DNA of 50,989 nt from Microvirga calopogonii. GTDB taxonomy: Bacteria > Pseudomonadota > Alphaproteobacteria > Rhizobiales > Beijerinckiaceae. The position numbers and the translations under genes were made by a program. The notes beneath the pieces were generated by a model. The model had not been told where the DNA came from and made no database searches. It saw only the letters and a list, made by a program, of their open reading frames with translations. Shown here in pieces: positions 47,046-50,989 of the stretch (within the stretch, counting starts at the first letter, position 1; each line of letters starts with the position of its first letter). Location: contig NZ_QDGA01000024.1 of assembly GCF_003347665.1 (NCBI RefSeq), positions 21,534 through 72,522 of the forward strand. Direction: 5' to 3'.

Positions 47046-48752
47046 ATGAGCGATGATCCCAAGCCTCCCCCGTTCGGTTTACGCCGCAATCTCACCAGCT
47101 ACGGTGATCCCGCGTTCTCCCTTTTCCTGCGCAAGGCATTCATCAAAGCGGCCGGCTTCTCCGACGATGCCCTGGATCGATCCATCGTCGGAATCACCAA
47201 CACCTTCAGCGACTTCAACCCCTGCCACGGCAACGTGCCTCGGCTCATTGAGGCGGTGAAGCGGGGCGTCATGCTGGCGGGCGGTCTCCCGATGGAGTTC
47301 CCCACGATCTCCATTCACGAGTCCTTTGCCAGTCCGACCAGCATGTTCCTGCGCAACCTCATGGCCATGGACACGGAGGAGATGATCCGCGCCCAGCCCA
47401 TGGACGCGGTGGTGCTGATCGGGGGCTGCGACAAGACCGTTCCGGCGCAGCTCATGGCGGCCGCGAGCGTAGATGTGCCGGCGATCCAGCTGATCACGGG
47501 ACCGATGCTGGTCGGCCATCACAAGGGCGAGATGCTGGGAGCCTGCACCGATTGCCGCCGCCTATGGGGGCAGCACCGGGCCGGGGGCATGGACCAGGGT
47601 GAGGTGGAGGTCGTCAGCGGACGCCTTGCCCCGACCCAAGGCACGTGCATGGTCATGGGTACGGCAAGCACCATGGGCTGCCTCGTCGAGGCGCTCGGCA
47701 TCGCGTTGCCGGGAACCGGCACGATCCCGGCAACCCATGCGGATCGGATCCGGGCCGCCGAGGCGAGCGGACGCGAAGCCGTTTCAGTGGCAGTGCGTGG
47801 AACGCGCCCGAGCGAGCTGCTGACGGAGGCGGCCTTCCGCAACGCCATGGTGGTGCTGCAGGCGATCGGCGGCTCGACCAACGGCCTCGTCCATCTCTCA
47901 GCGATTGCGCGCCGTCGCGGTCTCAGGATCGACCTGGAGGAGTTCGACAAGATCGGTCGCGAGGTCCCCGTGCTCGTGGACCTGAAGCCCTCTGGCACGA
48001 AGTACATGGAGCATTTCCACTGGGCTGGGGGCATGCCCCGCCTGCTGCACGAGTTGCGCGACCACCTCAACCTGGACGCCGTTACCGTCACCGGCGCGAC
48101 CATCCGGGCCGTTGCCGACGGTGCCGAGGACGTGCCAGGGCAGACGGTCATCCGCAGCCTAAATGATCCTCTCAAGGCTACCGGTGCGATGGCGGTCCTG
48201 CGCGGGAATCTCGCTCCTCTTGGGGCGGTAATCAAGCACTCGGCGGCTTCGCCCAGGCTTCTGCAGCATACCGGCCGTGCGGTCGTGTTCGAGTCGGTCG
48301 AGGATCTCGTCACCCGGATCGACGATCCGGAACTCGACGTGACGGCGGAGGACGTTCTCGTCCTGCGGAATGCCGGACCGAAAGGAGCACCCGGCATGCC
48401 CGAGGCCGGTTATCTACCGATCCCGAAGAAGCTCGCGCAGGCCGGCGTGACCGACATGGTCAGAATTTCCGATGCCCGTATGAGCGGAACCGCCTTCGGT
48501 ACAATTGTTCTCCATATAGCTCCCGAGTCTGCGACCGGCGGTCCACTTGGCCTCGTGCGGAGCGGAGACATGATCCGATTGGATGTACCCGCGCGCCGCC
48601 TCGAACTCCTCGTGGACGAACACGAGTTGGAGCGTCGCGCTCAGGAATGGACGCCGCCGTGTCATCTCACTGAGGAGAGTCGTGGATACCGGGGCCTTTA
48701 TCTGAAGAGCGTGCTGCAGGCCGACGAGGGCTGCGATTTCGATTTCTGCTAA
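47046..48752 (+). CDS. IlvD/EDD-family sugar-acid dehydratase
   Basis: 568 residues. Removes water from 2,3-dihydroxy acids to give 2-keto-3-deoxy acids. Cluster cysteines C60 (NPCHG), C128 (GGCDKT) and C201 (TQGTCMVMG) match the spacing of the [2Fe-2S] pentonate dehydratases such as L-arabinonate dehydratase; the Mg-binding ACTDC segment (C167, C170) and the SDARMSGT end motif are present. Sequence type points to aldonic or related sugar acids rather than branched-chain synthesis. In this operon it could handle a tartrate isomer or another hydroxy acid; the substrate is not decided by sequence. The gene starts 66 bp from the divergent regulator. Confidence 0.88.
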   Translation: MSDDPKPPPFGLRRNLTSYGDPAFSLFLRKAFIKAAGFSDDALDRSIVGITNTFSDFNPCHGNVPRLIEAVKRGVMLAGGLPMEFPTISIHESFASPTSMFLRNLMAMDTEEMIRAQPMDAVVLIGGCDKTVPAQLMAAASVDVPAIQLITGPMLVGHHKGEMLGACTDCRRLWGQHRAGGMDQGEVEVVSGRLAPTQGTCMVMGTASTMGCLVEALGIALPGTGTIPATHADRIRAAEASGREAVSVAVRGTRPSELLTEAAFRNAMVVLQAIGGSTNGLVHLSAIARRRGLRIDLEEFDKIGREVPVLVDLKPSGTKYMEHFHWAGGMPRLLHELRDHLNLDAVTVTGATIRAVADGAEDVPGQTVIRSLNDPLKATGAMAVLRGNLAPLGAVIKHSAASPRLLQHTGRAVVFESVEDLVTRIDDPELDVTAEDVLVLRNAGPKGAPGMPEAGYLPIPKKLAQAGVTDMVRISDARMSGTAFGTIVLHIAPESATGGPLGLVRSGDMIRLDVPARRLELLVDEHELERRAQEWTPPCHLTEESRGYRGLYLKSVLQADEGCDFDFC

Positions 48753-48795
48753 CAGCTTTCCCGCTATTGCCCACGCCCACCTGAGCGAGATTCAC

Positions 48796-49959
48796 ATGCG
48801 CATCATCGATGTCCGCGAGATTACCCAGCCGATCGCCTCGCCGATCCGAAACGCCTATATCGATTTTTCGAAGATGACGACGAGCCTCGTCGCCGTCGTG
48901 ACCGATGTGGTGCGCGACGGTCGCCGCGTCGTCGGCTACGGTTTTAACTCTAACGGCCGTTACGGGCAGGGCGGCCTCATCCGCGAGCGCTTCCGCGACC
49001 GGATTCTGGAGGCGCCTCCGGAGAGCCTGATCGACGACAGCGGCAGCAACCTGGATCCGCACAAGATCTGGGCCACGATGATGAAGAACGAGAAGCCCGG
49101 CGGCCATGGCGAACGTTCGGTGGCCGTGGGCACTCTCGACATGGCGATCTGGGACGCCACGGCGAAAATCGCCGGCAAGCCGCTGTTCCGCCTTCTGGCG
49201 GAGCGAACGGGTCTCGAGGCTAATCCGAGAGTCTTCGTCTACGCGGCCGGCGGCTACTATTACCCGGGCAAGGACGACAGCGCCCTTCGGGCCGAAATGC
49301 GCAGCTATCTCGATCGCGGCTACAATGTCGTGAAGATGAAGATCGGCGGCGCCTCAATCGCGGAAGACCAGCGCCGGATCGAAGCGGTTCTCTCGGAGAT
49401 CGGCTCACAGGCGCAGCTCGCCGTCGACGCGAATGGGCGCTTCGACCTCGAAACCGCCATTGCCTATGCCAAGATGCTTCGCGACTATCCGCTGTTCTGG
49501 TACGAGGAAGCGGGCGATCCGCTCGATTATTCTCTCCAAGCCGCACTCTCCGAGTTCTATCCCGGCCCGATGGCGACCGGCGAGAACCTGTTCTCGCACC
49601 AGGATGCGCGCAATCTCCTCCGCCATGGCGGAATGCGCCCAGATCGCGACTGGCTGCAATTCGACTGCGCCCTGGCTTATGGGCTCGTGGAATACCTGCG
49701 TACTCTCGACGTGTTGGCGCAATTCGGCTGGTCGCCCTCTCGGTGCATTCCTCATGGTGGGCATCAGATGTCGCTCAACATCGCGGCGGGCCTTGGGCTC
49801 GGCGGCAATGAGAGCTACCCGGACCTTTTTCAGCCCTATGGCGGTTTCCCGGACAGCGTGCGCGTGGAGAACGGCCACATCGTCATGCCCGAACTGCCCG
49901 GCATCGGGTTCGAAGGCAAGTCGGACCTGATCACGGTCATGCGCGATCTGGCGGAATGA
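48796..49959 (+). CDS. tarD: D-tartrate dehydratase (enolase superfamily)
   Basis: 387 residues, very close over its whole length to the characterised D(-)-tartrate dehydratase of Bradyrhizobium japonicum (389 residues), which forms oxaloacetate. The N-terminal capping domain (NAYIDFSKMTTSLVAVVTD, NSNGRYGQGG) sets specificity. Catalytic bases are K182 in the KMK motif and H320 in CIPHGGHQ; Mg ligands are D211 in VDANGRF, E237 or E238 in WYEEAGD and E263 in TGENLFSH. All are intact. It is the second gene of the operon, 43 bp after the dehydratase. Confidence 0.94.
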   Translation: MRIIDVREITQPIASPIRNAYIDFSKMTTSLVAVVTDVVRDGRRVVGYGFNSNGRYGQGGLIRERFRDRILEAPPESLIDDSGSNLDPHKIWATMMKNEKPGGHGERSVAVGTLDMAIWDATAKIAGKPLFRLLAERTGLEANPRVFVYAAGGYYYPGKDDSALRAEMRSYLDRGYNVVKMKIGGASIAEDQRRIEAVLSEIGSQAQLAVDANGRFDLETAIAYAKMLRDYPLFWYEEAGDPLDYSLQAALSEFYPGPMATGENLFSHQDARNLLRHGGMRPDRDWLQFDCALAYGLVEYLRTLDVLAQFGWSPSRCIPHGGHQMSLNIAAGLGLGGNESYPDLFQPYGGFPDSVRVENGHIVMPELPGIGFEGKSDLITVMRDLAE

Positions 49960-50000
49960 TCGGCCGATCCACCCTCGGATAAAGAAAAGCAAGAGTTATC

Positions 50001-50989
50001 ATGTCATCTGAACACAAGAAGCGGTATCGACTGGCGGTCATTCCAGGTGATGGAATCGGAAAGGAAACGACGCCTGAAGGCGTGCGTGTTCTGGAGGCAG
50101 CGGCCAAGAAGTTCGGTTTCGACCTCCAGCTCGATCACTTCGATTTCTCCTCCTATGACTACTACGCCAAGCATGGCCGCATGCTGCCGGAGGACTGGAA
50201 GGAACAGATCGGATCGCACGAGGCTATCTTCTTCGGTGCCGTGGGCTGGCCGGAGAAGATCCCGGACCATGTCTCGCTTTGGGGATCGCTGCTGCAGTTC
50301 CGGCGAGAATTCGACCAGTACATCAACCTGCGGCCCGTGCGCCTGATGCCTGGTGTGCCGACGCCGCTCGCCAATCGCAAGCCCGGCGACATCGACTTCT
50401 GGGTCGTGCGTGAGAACACCGAAGGCGAGTATTCTTCCGTTGGCGGCAAGATGTTTCCCGGCACCGACCGGGAGGTGGTCATCCAGGAGACGGTGATGAC
50501 GCGCATCGGCGTCGACCGGGTCCTGCGGTTTGCGTTCGACCTGGCGCAGAAGCGGCCGAAGAAGCATCTGACCTCGGCGACCAAATCGAACGGCATTTCG
50601 ATCACGATGCCTTATTGGGACGAGCGCGTGGAGGAGATGGCCAGGAAGTATTCCGATGTGAAATGGGACAAGTATCACATCGACATACTCACAGCCCATT
50701 TCGTCCTTCACCCGGACTGGTTCGACGTGGTGGTCGCCTCGAACCTGTTCGGCGATATCCTGTCCGATTTGGGTCCTGCCTGCACGGGAACGATCGGCAT
50801 TGCGCCGTCCGGCAACATCAATCCGGATCGAAACTTTCCGTCCCTGTTCGAGCCTGTCCACGGGTCGGCGCCTGACATTGCCGGGCAGGGGATCGCAAAC
50901 CCCATCGGCCAGATCTGGTCCGGCGCGATGATGCTGGAGCACCTAGGGGAATCGGAAGCGGCAGCAGCCATCGTTCGCGCCATCGAGGA
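50001..50989 (+). CDS. Tartrate dehydrogenase/decarboxylase (D-malate type), partial
   Basis: The gene starts at ATG 50001 and runs off the window after 329 codons, so about 30 C-terminal residues are missing. It belongs to the isocitrate/isopropylmalate dehydrogenase superfamily, TtuC/YeaU group: LAVIPGDGIGKE at the start, NLRPVRL, WVVRENTEGEYSSVGG, TSATKSNG, DILTAHFVLHPDWFDVVVASNLFGDILSD and EPVHGSAPDIAG. These enzymes oxidise L- or meso-tartrate, or D-malate, with NAD. Together with tarD it would cover more than one tartrate isomer. Confidence 0.92.
   Translation, partial: MSSEHKKRYRLAVIPGDGIGKETTPEGVRVLEAAAKKFGFDLQLDHFDFSSYDYYAKHGRMLPEDWKEQIGSHEAIFFGAVGWPEKIPDHVSLWGSLLQFRREFDQYINLRPVRLMPGVPTPLANRKPGDIDFWVVRENTEGEYSSVGGKMFPGTDREVVIQETVMTRIGVDRVLRFAFDLAQKRPKKHLTSATKSNGISITMPYWDERVEEMARKYSDVKWDKYHIDILTAHFVLHPDWFDVVVASNLFGDILSDLGPACTGTIGIAPSGNINPDRNFPSLFEPVHGSAPDIAGQGIANPIGQIWSGAMMLEHLGESEAAAAIVRAIE

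Overview
The window looks like chromosomal DNA of a GC-rich alphaproteobacterium of the order Hyphomicrobiales (Rhizobiales), possibly Methylobacteriaceae such as Microvirga; the genus is inference from gene order and protein flavour. Supporting signs are the dusB(nifR3)-ntrB-ntrC-ntrY-ntrX-hfq-hflX block, a fused ispDF, an IalB-type secreted protein, and the dacA-tmk-holB-metG-tatD-MBL operon.

Layout. 1-435 is a non-coding leader with a terminator-like hairpin and a dispersed inverted-repeat element. 436-2424 carries lipA, a small P-loop kinase-like gene and a RatA/COQ10-type START protein. 2425-4103 (minus) is cinA-C and ispDF. 4213-13408 is the nitrogen-control block followed by hfq and hflX; mazG converges on hflX. 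14382-17759 has an OsmC protein, an acetylpolyamine-deacetylase-like enzyme, a peptidoglycan-binding protein, an IalB-like protein and a small conserved unknown. 17893-20100 is a divergent pobR/pobA pair for 4-hydroxybenzoate. 20409-34246 is a type I secretion operon: two unequal ABC half-transporters, an HlyD adaptor, and a 2833-residue substrate built from 21 tandem Ig/cadherin-like repeats.

34382-37009 is the most unusual locus. A tRNA-Ser(UGA) gene is cut in its anticodon loop by a group II intron of about 2.5 kb with a reverse transcriptase-maturase-HNH protein. Between the RT stop codon and domain V the intron carries a second, complete, sequence-divergent tRNA-Ser(UGA), whose first base is the last base of the RT stop codon. 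The two exons rejoin into a fully paired tRNA, EBS1 in the intron matches the anticodon loop perfectly, and domains V and VI are recognisable. The element therefore interrupts a tRNA gene that is normally essential while supplying an intact substitute.

37505-46260 returns to housekeeping genes: rlpA, a dacA-type PBP, tmk, holB, metG, a GH1-like glycosidase inserted between metG and tatD, tatD and an MBL hydrolase. 46302 to the end is a sugar-acid/tartrate catabolic cluster: GntR regulator, IlvD/EDD dehydratase, D-tartrate dehydratase and a tartrate dehydrogenase that runs off the window.
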